From: Aphanomyces cochlioides
Lineage: Eukaryota; Oomycota; Saprolegniomycetes; Saprolegniales; Verrucalvaceae
DNA length: 64,000 bases
Reading direction: 5' to 3'
NCBI GenBank assembly: GCA_019828595.1
Contig: JAHQRK010000002.1
Coordinates: 3,534,001-3,598,000 of the forward strand
Below the pieces are notes generated by a model that was not told the origin of the DNA, made no database searches, and saw only the letters and a program-made list of their open reading frames with translations. Positions 1 through 11,313 of the stretch are shown here, in pieces (position 1 is the stretch's first letter; the number at the start of each line of letters is the position of its first letter). The translations under genes and the position numbers were made by a program.

Positions 1-1646
1 TGCGGCGACTTGATGTTCTGACCAGCAGTAGGGTTGAATGCTGCTATCACTGACTTGGTCAATGCAGCCATTTTCTTGACAATCGCCTTGGCCATCGAAG
101 GGTGACTGACCTTGTTGAACGTAACGTAGTAGTTGTTGCCATAACGCGAGTATTTGGGAACCAGGAAGTCTTTGCCACCAAGTCGAAACGTTGTGCCTCC
201 CATTTCCACGCACGTAGACAAGTTGTAACTTGAGATCACAATGGTCTGTGGGTTCTTCTTGTGGATCAAAATGTTCGGAAATTTGGAGCCCCATAACGAA
301 CCAGGATTTTCCTTGACAAATTGATCGCAGATGACTTTTTCGGACCAGTCCTTGTAGCCTTCGCCCAACTTGACTGTGAGCTCGTACACTTGGGACTGGG
401 GGGTGAGCAAAATGTTTTCAATGAAGGCGTCCATGTCACCAGAGTCTTTGTAGAATGCGTCCGCCATGGCCTCGCATTGCGCAATATCGTCATCGGCAAT
501 AGCATGAGCACCAGTGTTGCGATGTTTCGCGCCTTTGGGGGCATTGCCTTGCTTGGCATCTTTCTTGGACGAAGCTGAATCCTTGCCGGGAGTCTTTTGC
601 GTCCATGGATTGGCCTTTTCAGCGTTTTGTTGCTCTTGATCGCCTTGTATTTTGTCTGCCGCGGTAGGAGGATCAACAGCGCCATTTCCTTGAGCAACGG
701 ATTTGTCGACAATGTCTTGATTTGACTGGTCATTGTCATTGTTTGTCGATTGTTCCTCTTGAATAACTTCTCCAGGAGTATCACACGGCTTCGCTTGGCC
801 GTTAATGTCGCCTGACCCATCAACCTCAGAGTGAATTTGAGTATTTCCCTCGTCGGTTAAGGCCTCGGTTTCAGTAGAATCCTTCCCCTCGGCGTCTCCA
901 GAGACCATATCAGCGTCCTCTTGAGATTTTTCTTCTTCCTCTCCCGTTCTAGGAGGCTCAGCACAGGGGGCGACGCGGTTGGTGGCTGCTGGCTCAGTCC
1001 CATTGGTCACGAGAAAGGCCGGGGCCAGACCCCCAGTGACAGGGGTAGAAGGGGAATCCATGCCATCCCCGCAGCACGGTGACTGGGGTACACCATTGCT
1101 CCGGCGAGAACCCAAATCGGGATACCGCCCCCGCCCCTCCGAAGAGGCCCCTGGGGGGAAGTAGACAGAACCGCAGGGTGTGCCCATAGGGGGGGCCCTC
1201 GTAGCCTCTAGGGCTGGCATGGACCCCGTTTTCTCGCCGCCTTCACTGGGGATCGACTCCAATTGGAGTCCAGGGAAGCAGCCACCACAGGCACAAGGCC
1301 CCAGTGGTTCGCCCTCCTGAGTGAGGGCTTCGCTAGACAAGTTAACGACAGTGGTCTGGGGGTCAACCACTGACCCACTGAGGTTGACCCCCCCTGGAAC
1401 TCCGGCGAGTGGAGCACCAGGTGAAGCGCTGGGGGAGCGAGACGCAGATTGGTCTCCAGAGACGCTGTTGGGGTCGAACTCGACCTCCACTTCGGCCCTA
1501 GGGTTAGGTGTAGAGACATTACTCACACCACTTCCGCCATCCTGATTGGACGACGAAAGTGGGTGAGGTGATACAATACCTGGAATGATGGTGACTCCGT
1601 GAGTGTTGGTCTCACGGAGCTCGGAACAGCTGTTGGCGTTGGACAT
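1..1646 (-). CDS. ORF1 protein of copy A, N-terminal 548 residues (cut by window edge)
   Basis: The frame opens at the ATG at 1644-1646, 61 nt inside the element, and stays open to the window edge. It covers residues 1 to about 548 of the 1012-residue ORF1 protein. That includes the low-complexity Ser/Pro/Gly-rich and acidic N-terminal half and the first two thirds of the structured central domain, which begins near residue 420. The 7-base C run at 1388-1394, the commonest site of frame loss in other copies, is intact. One visible difference from the other copies is Asp-Ala-Asp instead of Asp-Val-Asp in the acidic stretch near 905-915. ORF1 proteins of LINEs are RNA-binding components of the retrotransposition particle. 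That role is inferred here from position, not from a recognised domain. Confidence 0.85.
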   Translation of the reverse strand, partial: MSNANSCSELRETNTHGVTIIPGIVSPHPLSSSNQDGGSGVSNVSTPNPRAEVEVEFDPNSVSGDQSASRSPSASPGAPLAGVPGGVNLSGSVVDPQTTVVNLSSEALTQEGEPLGPCACGGCFPGLQLESIPSEGGEKTGSMPALEATRAPPMGTPCGSVYFPPGASSEGRGRYPDLGSRRSNGVPQSPCCGDGMDSPSTPVTGGLAPAFLVTNGTEPAATNRVAPCAEPPRTGEEEEKSQEDADMVSGDAEGKDSTETEALTDEGNTQIHSEVDGSGDINGQAKPCDTPGEVIQEEQSTNNDNDQSNQDIVDKSVAQGNGAVDPPTAADKIQGDQEQQNAEKANPWTQKTPGKDSASSKKDAKQGNAPKGAKHRNTGAHAIADDDIAQCEAMADAFYKDSGDMDAFIENILLTPQSQVYELTVKLGEGYKDWSEKVICDQFVKENPGSLWGSKFPNILIHKKNPQTIVISSYNLSTCVEMGGTTFRLGGKDFLVPKYSRYGNNYYVTFNKVSHPSMAKAIVKKMAALTKSVIAAFNPTAGQNIKSP

Positions 1647-1707
1647 TTTGAGCGCGGCGGCACTTGATAACTTCTTGACTTGAGGGGTACGAGGCAAATT
1701 CGGAAGT
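1..1707 (-). mobile_element. LINE copy A, 5' part (continues left of window)
   Basis: This is the 5' 1.7 kb of a minus-strand copy. Its complete 5' terminus (sense ACTTCCG) lies at 1701-1707. Plus-strand element B starts at once at 1708, inside ORF1. The first 15 bases of B here, TCACAGTCAAGTTGG, end in TGG exactly like verified target duplications elsewhere in the window. A is therefore inferred to be a full-length insertion in B whose 3' end and left TSD copy lie outside the window. Confidence 0.9.
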
Positions 1708-1722
1708 TCACAGTCAAGTTGG
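1708..1722. repeat. Inferred right TSD copy of element A
   Basis: TCACAGTCAAGTTGG abuts the complete 5' end of A and ends in TGG. The partner copy must lie left of the window, directly before a TTAAATGAG 3' end. It is a one-sided inference from length and the TGG rule. Confidence 0.6.
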
Positions 1723-3479
1723 GCGAAGGCTACAAGGACTGGTCCGAAAAAGTCATCTGCGATCAATTTGTCAAGGAAAATCCTGGTTCGTTATGGGGCT
1801 CCAAATTTCCGAACATTTTGATCCACAAGAAGAACCCACAGACCATTGTGATCTCAAGTTACAACTTGTCTACGTGCGTGGAAATGGGAGGCACAACGTT
1901 TCGACTTGGTGGCAAAGACTTCCTGGTTCCCAAGTACTCGCGTTATGGCAACAACTACTACGTTACGTTCAACAAGGTCAGTCACCCTTCGATGGCCAAG
2001 GCGATTGTCAAGAAAATGGCTGCATTGACCAAGTCAGTGATAGCAGCATTCAACCCTACTGCTGGTCAGAACATCAAGTCGCCGCATTTGAGAGTCATTT
2101 TCAAGTCGTCTGCGCCTCCTGCAGTGCTGGTGCCAAAATCCGGCGACGCACTACGCGAAATCACCATTACGGATCCGTCGGGTCAGCCTTTTGTCGTCGT
2201 GTTTCAGCACAAGATCGCTGCTCTGAACAAGACATTGCCTCCGTCGATTGTTTCACGACGTGCAGAGGCCAAGGCTGAAAAAGCGAAGGCAAAAGCGGCC
2301 AAGGCAGCGGCAAAATCTCCTCCGTCAGGAGAAAAAGAACCTGAACATGATGGAGACGATCATGATCAAGACCCTGGAACAAATGCGGAAGGCACGGCCG
2401 ACTCAACTGAGGCATCTGGAGATCGTCAAGATGAACAACCACAGCCAACAGCTCCTTCTCATGGCTCTGATGTCGATATGTCTGGTGACAGCGATCCCCC
2501 TAACAACAATGGACAAGACAAACAACAAGAAGATGTGGAAATGTCTACCAACGAATCGCCCGCTCTTGCTCCACCAAGTGAGCAGCCCAAGAACTCGCTG
2601 GACCTTCAATTGGTAACGGGCTACCGGTCTGGACCAGCTCCAAAACGTACTTTGCCTTCGTCCCCACGTTTGGATCCCCTGCCGACATCCAACCGTTTTC
2701 ATATCCTCGAAGAAGACGACGTGGAACTCTCGTTTGAAGACTTTGCAGTGCCTCGAATTGTATTGGAAGATTCAAGTGCGCCACGCCCGAAAAAGACCAA
2801 AGGCAAAGCGAAGAAACAACGACTTAACAAGTCTGCTGCAGCCCACCTCGAATTGGCGAAGAAGATCATTCGAGACAAGAAAGTCGAAGGCAGTATCACC
2901 GAATGTCAACGCATTTTGCGAGATGATCCTCAGCTCGTTGCACATGCTATGTACGCACAAGATGAAGACCTCAGTTTGTTTCAGTCACTTGTTGCAACCA
3001 AGACTATTGAGCGCAAGATGGCTTTGTTAAAAGCTCAAGGCAAGCCTCACAACTACAAACATCACGTCAACTTCATGGCTCAATACAAGATTCACCCGTC
3101 AGAAATCTTGGAAGAATTGACCACGGACATACCAGAGATCAAGCGCATCCTCTTTGCACTTGCTACGATTGACTTATTCCTCTCAAATCGGGCCCCAGAC
3201 CTCTACACAAACTCGGAGGCACTGACTGTTCTATTGAACCAAGAAGCAACAAGATTGCCTGACACCAACTGCTTGACGGACTGGTCGCTGTTTGCTTTGA
3301 TCGAAAACTTCAGCGACAATCTCGAGAAGTTCACTTTGCCGGCTCCCGTCTTGTCGGCCATCTCGATGCTCAAAAGCATCACCAACAATTACCACATCGA
3401 CGAGCTCTGCAGCAAAGCTCACCACTCCATGAACGCCGACGAAATTGATCCCCTCGATTTGGAGGACGATCAACTCTAA
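1708..3479 (+). CDS. ORF1 protein of copy B, C-terminal part (residues about 424-1012)
   Basis: The reading frame is open from the junction with A to the TAA at 3477-3479. It holds most of the central domain, which starts in intact copies with Tyr-Glu-Leu-Thr-Val near residue 421. It continues with a Lys/Ala-rich helix-like stretch (about 605-625), an acidic linker, a basic patch PKKTKGKAKK (about 783-792, nuclear-localisation-like) and a helical C-terminal domain ending in LDLEDDQL. The upstream half is cut off by the inferred insertion of A. The frame continues leftwards into reversed A sequence without an ATG of its own, so it is a remnant and not a functional gene. Confidence 0.85.
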
Positions 3480-3557
3480 GGCTTCTATCCCCTGCTTCAA
3501 TCCATTTCAACCTCCCCTCTGACCCCTCCATTCTACTCATTTTCATCTGTACTCGTG
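3480..3557 (+). other. 78-nt inter-ORF spacer of copy B
   Basis: The stretch between the ORF1 TAA (3477-3479) and the ORF2 ATG (3558) is about 76 percent pyrimidine and exactly 26 codons long, with no stop in the ORF1 frame. ORF2 is therefore in the same frame as ORF1, behind a single UAA. The same length is kept in copies C, F, G1-G3, H, I, J and L. Confidence 0.8.
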
Positions 3558-3916
3558 ATGATTGACAACAACTTCTCCGATGTCCCAACTGAACTCGTGG
3601 ACTGGGACCCACAAATCATCTCCCTCAACACCAATGGCTTCTCCAACAGTCATCGGTACATCCTCGACAAACTATCAAGTGTTCACGACGTTTCCTTTAT
3701 CCAAGAAACCCGTTTCCGCACGCCAAGTCTCCACGACCGTGTTGCGTTCCATTGGCAACGCATCACAAACCACGAAGGCTCTTTGTTCTTTGAAGAGCCT
3801 ATTTACCCTGAAGTATCCACGTCGCCAGCCACTGGAGGTCTGGCTACGTTGATACATCCTCACTCTCCTTTGAAGAACGCCACTCAAGTCCCTCATGGCA
3901 ACCCAGTGCTTCGTGG
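3558..3916 (+). pseudogene. ORF2 protein of copy B, fragment 1 (endonuclease N-terminus)
   Basis: The ATG at 3558 begins Met-Ile-Asp-Asn-Asn. The fragment covers about residues 1-119, including the first two conserved blocks of an APE-type (exonuclease-endonuclease-phosphatase fold) endonuclease: SLNTNGF (Asn24/Asn26) and FIQETRF (Glu50). The frame ends at a TAA created by the inserted 3' end of C at 3917. The gene resumes at 11314. It is disrupted by insertion and not expressible as a whole. Confidence 0.9.
3901..3916. repeat. Left TSD of copy C
   Basis: ACCCAGTGCTTCGTGG, 16 bp, is repeated exactly at 11298-11313 on the other side of C. It ends in TGG at the 3' junction. Confidence 0.95.
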
Positions 3917-4061
3917 TTAAATGAGTTGTATTAACCTTATTTTTGAGCAAAGGCCCTAATGACTTACTAATTTGCCTCGTACTGTATAAATAGAACTTGG
4001 AAAACAGAATATGGCAAAGTGGTCATTGAACAGGAGATGAAGTGGTGAGCCGTCAGCTCAC
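3917..4061 (-). promoter_or_regulatory. 3' UTR of copy C
   Basis: These are the 145 nt between the ORF2 TGA and the element end. A perfect 6-bp hairpin (GTGAGC/GCTCAC) follows the stop codon at once. Bases 3962-3982 are an inverted near-copy (19 of 21) of the element's 5' terminus. No poly(A) or simple-repeat tail is present. Confidence 0.8.
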
Positions 4062-7000
4062 TCATGAAACGACGCTGTTAGGAATGATGTGTTGACGTAA
4101 CCAGGGGTCCGAAGATAGATGCTTGAGCACATTGAATACCTTGGTGTATCCCTTCTTGAGAGGGAGATCAACCAGGAGCTGTTGTAGATGTAGCTTGATC
4201 AAAGAGGCAGCATGAATGGCAACTTCCATCGGACTCTTCGCTGTGAGGTCGGGTCGAAAGGTGCGATCGGCACGTTGGAGCCATATTTGATAATACACGC
4301 AGGCTCGGACAATCGGCCAGATCTTCAGATAGCCACGGATGTAGTATCCATCGGACGGCTTGGGCGTCTCGTAGAACATTTCCAGACACGTGGACGGAAA
4401 GGAACACTCGAGCAGTCGCTGGATTGTCTTGAAGAAATACCAAACAGATTGACCATATCCACAAGAGAACAGGAAATGCTCGTACGTCTCATTGACACGA
4501 CAGAAGACACACGTCGGCTTGGGGTCTTGGTACTGAAACAGATATTGCATGGCGTTGGCGCGGAGAAGGGTCTTGAAAATGAACTCTCCATATCGAGGGA
4601 GAATGTGGTCGGGTTGGAGGAAGGCGGCAAGTTGGGTAAGGCGCTTGGGGTCTTCGTAAAAGTTGGATGGCAGGTTGAGATGCTTGGTAGGAAGAATGGA
4701 CGAGCTGACAGCTGGAGAAGCTCTGATCTTAGCCGATTTCGAAGTCGCAAGCGCCAACAAGATCGGACTCGAGTCAGGGTGTATCATCCAGTGCCATTCC
4801 ATCCATTCAGAGCTTGGCGTCGGCAAGTGGAACACGGGAGCATCCTCTTCAGAAACAATCTCAAACAATCGTGATAACTTGGTCACCAAGATTGAGATCC
4901 ATTGTTTCGTTGGAGGGACAAAATTGGCTTGGCGGCAGGCACGGTTGATTTTGTCGAACAAGATCGAAGCTGGCCAAACTCGCTGGCACGGAGTCAACAA
5001 ATGCGACAACTTCGTGATGTGAAGCGAAGCCAATACATTGGCTTGGTCTTGCGTCGATGTAGAGCACTGATCGTATAGGTCTTCGAGTCCAGGCAGATAC
5101 GAGTTGTGCCAAAGGGGAACATCCAAAGATGAGATGTGATTTGGACAGCCGTACGGAGTCCAGCGGGATTCAAACCAGCTACTCAATAAGGCTTTCCACA
5201 TTGGAGTGATATTGGGATTCTTGTACAGTTGTCTGATGAATGCAGAAGAGCCATTTGCCAAGAGGAGATCTCGGGGGAACCCCATGGATGAAAAGCCTTC
5301 TCGAGGAGAGTATAGCCCGGCGTAATCCAGGCGGACATGGCAGACTTGCGGGGTGGGGTGGTGATGGCTTGAATGCATCTGATCATGACAGAGCGGTTGT
5401 GTTGTTGCCATAAAGCAAGTGCATGGTGCAGGCCTAAGCCACCGGACTTCTTCGGCATGAATAGGATCTCCTTTTTGATCAAACGGAGGCCATGGACAGA
5501 GGAGGATGGGTTGATTTCTTCACCATGCATAAATTGAAGCATGGCCTTGTCGATCTTTTTGGCCAGGTCTTTGTCGGCAGGGACAAAAGCCAGTTGGTAC
5601 CATAACACAGGCAGACATATGCTGTGCAGGATAGTGACTTTTCCGGCCATGGTTCGAGCCTTGTAGAGCCACAAAGACAAGCGAGCCACAAACTTCTCAA
5701 ACACGTAATTGAAACGTGCCAATGGAGAAAGATTGGGCGCAACCAAGATACCAAGAGCCTTCACGGGACTGTCGGAAGTAACTTGTAGTGAGGCAAGGTT
5801 CCCATTCAACTGGCTGTAGGTCAGAATTTGGGTCTTGTCTACGTTGAGTCGGAAACCAGACTTGTCGCAAAAGGTTTGAACCAATGCAAGCTGCCGGTGG
5901 AGGCACGTCTCATTTGCCGCATAGAGTTGCGAGTCGTCGGCAAAGTAACTCCCAGTGTGGTAGCGATCCCCACACTTGATGCCATAGTTGGAGTGTTGCC
6001 GTAGGAGTTGGCACATCGGTTCCAAAGCGATCACAAACAGAAGTGGCGACAGTGGATCACCTTGCAACACACCGCGTGAGATGTGAACTGGCTTGGACAA
6101 GAAGCCGTTCACCAAGATGCGAGACTTGCGGCCCGAGTACAGTACGCGAACCATGTCAACAAAGGTTTCGGGAAAGCCATAGTGACGGAGGACGCGGAGC
6201 AAGTACGCGTGGTCCACGCGATCAAAAGCTTTCTCAAAGTCAAGCAGTGCCACCATCGAGGACGGACTGTGTAGTTTGATGTGGTGCAGCATGTCATCCA
6301 GTCGTGCAATATTGGTTTGGATATTGCTTCGACGGATAAAGCCTTGCTGGTCCGGGTGGATGATGTGTCGAATGTGGCGCTGGAGTCGATAAGCCAGAAT
6401 ACTCGTCAGGATTTTCACATCCGTGTTGAGTAGGCTAATGGGCCGATAGTTCTTGGCCTGTGACTTGGGGCCTTTCTTGTGCAGCAACACCAGCGTACTG
6501 ACAAGTTGCATGGGAGTCAAGCGAGGGTGAGAATGGAGCTGGTGTGTGAATAGCAGCTCCAATACCAACGACCACTTGTGAGGTGCAAGTTTGAGGACTT
6601 CGAATGGCAGAGCGTTGGGACCTGGCGCTGAGTTCGAACTGCTGTGTCGAATAGCATGATAGAACTCGTTGGCGCGCAAGGGAGCCGACAGCTCTTTCTG
6701 GGCTTGCTCTGGCAGTTGCTTGTGTCGAGTCAATGGGGTCAGAAATGACGACACTTCGTCTCCAGATCGCTGCACGTCGGGAGCTGCAAACAAGTCCTTG
6801 TAGTAGTCGACCAGGACGTCAGACATGCCTTGTTGATTGGAGACAACATTTCCATTGACATCCACCAACTCTTTGAAGACTGTCTTCTTCAAGGGGGTAG
6901 GGACAGGGGACATGAAGTGGAACTTGGACGAGCGCTCTGCTTTGTACAAGTGAAGTTGGAACGCCTGGTCTTGACGAAACTGCTTGTCTCGATCTTGCAG

Positions 7001-8115
7001 CTCGTGAATTTGCTTTTGAAGGTCTCGCACTCGATCCACCAGCACTGAATCTTGACGCATGTTGGGGACTTGCAAAAGCGAAGCGATCTCGACAGCTAAC
7101 TTCTTCAACGGCAGACGTTGTTTCTCCAATCGTTGAGAATGGAATTCTTTGAGTTGGGAGCGGATATCATTGACCAGTATGTCGTAGGCCTTGGAGATAT
7201 TGTGGAATGTTGGAGACTTGTCCAAAAATCGATCCAGACATCCATGAACAATCTCGGCCGCTCGTGGTAGACGAAGTAGCCAAGTTGGAGCTTTCCATGA
7301 TCCAGAGCCATGGCGCAATGTTTGACGCTTTGAGATGATACGACAAGCCACGTGGTCAGCCTGTGGAACGTGTGGCATGTGCGTCGCCTTCCAATGACGA
7401 AGACCCGCCAAGGTGGACGAACAAAAGATGTAGTCGAGTCGGTTGGTGAGTGTGGGACTTGTGAAGGCTCGTGCCACGGGGTTTTGACGGCGAAACAGAT
7501 CCACCAGAGACAAACTGTGCATCCATTGTTCCAGTTGAAGGGTGCCGGCCATGGTGGAGGTACTGGGTCTCAACGAATCCAAATCTTTGTTGAGAGTGCA
7601 GTTGAAATCTCCTCCAACAATGTGGAGCGCATGTGGAGGAAAGTCGCGTGGCAATTCTTCGAAGTAACTTGCTCGTTGTTGGAAGGCTGCCGGCGCATAG
7701 ATATTGTGGAGAACGACTGTCAGTGGACCCAGAGTACATCGCACTTGTAGATAACGACCACGAAGCACTGGGTTGTCATGAGGGACTTGAGTGGCGTTCT
7801 TCAAAGGAGAGTGAGGATGTATCAACGTAGCCAGACCTCCAGTGGCTGGCGACGTGGATACTTCAGGGTAAATAGGCTCTTCAAAGAACAAAGAGCCTTC
7901 GTGGTTTGTGATGCGTTGCCAATGGAACGCAACACGGTCGTGGAGACATGGCGTGCGGAAACGGGTTTCTTGGATAAAGGAAACGTCGTGAACACTTGAT
8001 AGTTTGTCGAGGATGTACCGATGGCTGTTGGAGAAGCCATTGGTGTTGAGGGAGATGATTTGTGGGTCCCAGTCCACGAGTTCAGTTGGGACATCGGGAA
8101 GTTGTTGTCAATCAT
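4062..8115 (-). pseudogene. ORF2 protein of copy C (endonuclease-RT), two frameshifts
   Basis: The gene is complete in extent, from the ATG at 8113-8115 to the TGA at 4062-4064, with all domains of the intact ORF2 of copy L. The start region has lost one A near 8097 (CGGGAAG instead of CGGAGAAG), which takes the frame out after six codons. The G run at 5273-5277 has 5 instead of 6 bases, which splits the RT part from the C-terminal zinc-motif part. Between these lesions the frame is open for about 940 codons, including endonuclease motifs QET, GGDFN and RLDYIF and RT motif FADD. The G-run lesion is shared by copies D and H. Confidence 0.9.
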
Positions 8116-8193
8116 CACGAGTACAGATGAAAATGAGTAGAATGGAGGGGTCAGAGGGGAGGTTGAAATGGATTGAAGCAGGGGATAGAAGCC

Positions 8194-11100
8194 TTAGAGT
8201 TGATCGTCCTCCAAATCGAGGGGATCAATTTCGTCGGCGTTCATGGAGTGGTGAGCTTTGCTGCAGAGCTCGTCGATGTGGTAATTGTTGGTGATGCTTT
8301 TGAGCATCGAGATGGCCGACAAGACGGGAGCCGGCAAAGTGAACTTCTCGAGATTGTCGCTGAAGTTTTCGATCAAAGCAAACAGCGACCAGTCCGTCAA
8401 GCAGTTGGTGTCAGGCAATCTTGTTGCTTCTTGGTTCAATAGAACAGTCAGTGCCTCCGAGTTTGTGTAGAGGTCTGGGGCCCGATTTGAGAGGAATAAG
8501 TCAATCGTAGCAAGTGCAAAGAGGATGCGCTTGATCTCTGGTATGTCCGTGGTCAATTCTTCCAAGATTTCTGACGGGTGAATCTTGTATTGAGCCATGA
8601 AGTTGACGTGATGTTTGTAGTTGTGAGGCTTGCCTTGAGCTTTTAACAAAGCCATCTTGCGCTCAATAGTCTTGGTTGCAACAAGTGACTGAAACAAACT
8701 GAGGTCTTCATCTTGTGCGTACATAGCATGTGCAACGAGCTGAGGATCATCTCGCAAAATGCGTTGACATTCGGTGATACTGCCTTCGACTTTCTTGTCT
8801 CGAATGATCTTCTTCGCCAATTCGAGGTGGGCTGCAGCAGACTTGTTAAGTCGTTGTTTCTTCGCTTTGCCTTTGGTCTTTTTCGGGCGTGGCGCACTTG
8901 AATCTTCCAATACAATTCGAGGCACTGCAAAGTCTTCAAACGAGAGTTCCACGTCGTCTTCTTCGAGGATATGAAAACGGTTGGATGTCGGCAGGGGATC
9001 CAAACGTGGGGACGAAGGCAAATTACGTTTTGGAGCTGGTCCAGACCGGTAGCCCGTTACCAATTGAAGGTCCAGCGAGTTCTTGGGCTGCTCACTTGGT
9101 GGAGCAAGAGCGGGCGATTCGTTGGTAGACATTTCCACATCTTCTTGTTGTTTGTCTTGTCCATTGTTGTTAGGGGGATCGCTGTCACCAGACATATCGA
9201 CATCAGAGCCATGAGAAGGAGCTGTAGGCTGTGGTTGTTCATCTTGACGATCTCCAGATGCCTCAGTTGAGTCGGCCGTGCCTTCCGCATTTGTTCCAGG
9301 GTCTTGATCATGATCGTCTCCATCATGTTCAGGTTCTTTTTCTCCTGACGGAGGAGATTTTGCCGCTGCCTTGGCCGCTTTTGCCTTCGCTTTTTCAGCC
9401 TTGGCCTCTGCACGTCGTGAAACAATCGACGGAGGCAATGTCTTGTTCAGAGCAGCGATCTTGTGCTGAAACACGACGACAAAAGGCTGACCCGACGGAT
9501 CCGTAATGGTGATTTCGCGTAGTGCGTCGCCGGATTTTGGCACCAGCACTGCAGGAGGCGCAGACGACTTGAAAATGACTCTCAAATGCGGCGACTTGAT
9601 GTAATGTTCTGACCAGCAGTAGGGTTGAATGCTGCTATCACTGACTTGGTCAATGCAGCCATTTTCTTGACAATCGCCTTGGCCATCGAAGGGTGACTGA
9701 CCTTGTTGAACGTAACGTAGTAGTTGTTGCCATAACGCGAGTATTTGGGAACCAGGAAGTCTTTGCCACCAAGTCGAAACGTTGTGCCTCCCATTTCCAC
9801 GCACGTAGACAAGTTGTAACTTGAGATCACAATGGTCTGTGGGTTCTTCTTGTGGATCAAAATGTTCGGAAATTTGGAGCCCCATAACGAACCAGGATTT
9901 TCCTTGACAAATTGATCGCAGATGACTTTTTCGGACCAGTCCTTGTAGCCTTCGCCCAACTTGACTGTGAGCTCGTACACTTGGGACTGGGGGGTGAGCA
10001 AAATGTTTTCAATGAAGGCGTCCATGTCACCAGAGTCTTTGTAGAATGCGTCCGCCATGGCCTCGCATTGCGCAATATCGTCATCGGCAATAGCATGAGC
10101 ACCAGTGTTGCGATGTTTCGCGCCTTTGGGAGCATTGCCTTGCTTGGAATCTTTCTTGGACGAAGCTGAATCCTTGCCGGGAGTCTTTTGCGTCCATGGA
10201 TTGGCCTTTTCAGCGTTTTGTTGCTCTTGATCGCCTTGTATTTTGTCTGCCGCGGTAGGAGGATCAACAGCGCCATTTCCTTGAGCAACGGATTTGTCGA
10301 CAATGTCTTGATTTGACTGGTCATTGTCATTGTTTGTCGATTGTTCCTCTTGAATAACTTCTCCAGAAGTATCACACGGCTTCGCTTGGCCGTTAATGTC
10401 GCCTGACCCATCAACCTCCGAGTGAATTTGAGTATTTCCCTCGTCGGTTAAGGCCTCGGTTTCAGTAGAATCCTTCCCCTCGGCGTCTCCAGAGACCATA
10501 TCCACGTCCTCTTGAGATTTTTCTTCTTCCTCTCCCGTTCTAGGAGGCTCAGCACAGGGGGCGACGCGGTTGGTGGCTGCTGGCTCAGTCCCATTGGTCA
10601 CGAAAGGCCGGGGCCAGACCCCCAGTGACAGGGGTAGAAGGGGAATCCATGCCATCCCCGCAGCACGGTGACTGGGGTACACCATTGCTCCGGCGAGAAC
10701 CCAAATCGGGATACCGCCCCCGCCCCTCCGAAGAGGCCCCTGGGGGGAAGTAGACAGAACCGCAGGGTGTGCCCATAGGGGGGGCCCTCGTAGCCTCTAG
10801 GGCTGGCATGGACCCCGTTTTCTCGCCGCCTTCACTGGGGATCGACTCCAATTGGAGTCCAGGGAAGCAGCCACCACAGGCACAAGGCCCCAGTGGTTCG
10901 CCCTCCTGAGTGAGGGCTTCGCTAGACAAGTTAACGACAGTGGTCTGGGGGTCAACCACTGACCCACTGAGGTTGACCCCCCCTGGAACTCCGGCGAGTG
11001 GAGCACCAGGTGAAGCGCTGGGGGAGCGAGACGCAGATTGGTCTCCAGAGACGCTGTTGGGGTCGAACTCGACCTCCACTTCGGCCCTAGGGTTAGGTGT

Positions 11101-11235
11101 AGAGACATTACTCACACCACTTCCGCCATCCTGATTGGACGACGAAAGTGGGTGAGGTGATACAATACCTGGAATGATGGTGACTCCGTGAGTGTTGGTC
11201 TCACGGAGCTCGGAACAGCTGTTGGCGTTGGACAT
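8194..11235 (-). pseudogene. ORF1 protein of copy C, two frameshifts
   Basis: The gene runs from the ATG at 11233-11235 to the TAA at 8194-8196. A 5-bp insertion at about 9601-9605 (GATGTAATGTT for GATGTT) breaks the central domain near residue 545. A 2-bp loss near 10602 (CACGAAAGG for CACGAGAAAGG) breaks the N-terminal half near residue 212. The remaining three frames together show the normal ORF1 protein. These two lesions are not homopolymer changes, so C is more likely a genuinely decayed copy than those broken only in G/C runs. Confidence 0.9.
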
Positions 11236-11296
11236 TTTGAGCGCGGCGGCACTTGATAACTTCTTGACTTGAGGGGTACGAGGCAAATTCGGAAGT
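11236..11296 (-). promoter_or_regulatory. 5' UTR of copy C
   Basis: The first 61 nt of the element, sense start ACTTCCGAATTTGCCTCG. LINE promoters are internal, so this segment and the start of ORF1 must hold the promoter. The first 15 bases resemble the oomycete initiator plus flanking element, which is a weak match used only as a hint. Confidence 0.55.
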
Positions 11297-11297
11297 C

Positions 11298-11313
11298 ACC
11301 CAGTGCTTCGTGG
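11298..11313. repeat. Right TSD of copy C
   Basis: Exact partner of 3901-3916. A single untemplated C at 11297 separates it from the element. Confidence 0.95.

Larger units (their letters stand above)
3917..11296 (-). mobile_element. LINE copy C, full length (7380 bp)
   Basis: C has a complete 3' end at 3917 (sense ...CATTTAA) and a complete 5' end at 11296 (sense ACTTCCG...), and is flanked by a perfect 16-bp TSD. It sits in ORF2 of copy B in the opposite orientation. One extra base (C at 11297, a G in element sense) lies between the 5' end and the TSD. Both ORFs are frameshifted: two single-base deletions in ORF2, a 5-bp insertion and a 2-bp deletion in ORF1. Confidence 0.97.

Noticed and set aside
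1208..1519. Open frames of 100-220 codons opposite or overlapping ORF1 and ORF2 (for example 1208-1519 and 4212-4874)
   Set aside because: They recur in every copy only because the main ORFs are conserved. They have no independent starts, motifs or conservation beyond the overlapping gene.
3470..3490. UAA as a sense codon (ciliate or ulvophyte code), making ORF1-ORF2 one gene
   Set aside because: No other in-frame TAA or TAG occurs in more than 2300 codons, and glutamine is written CAA/CAG throughout. Reassignment would have left many such codons.
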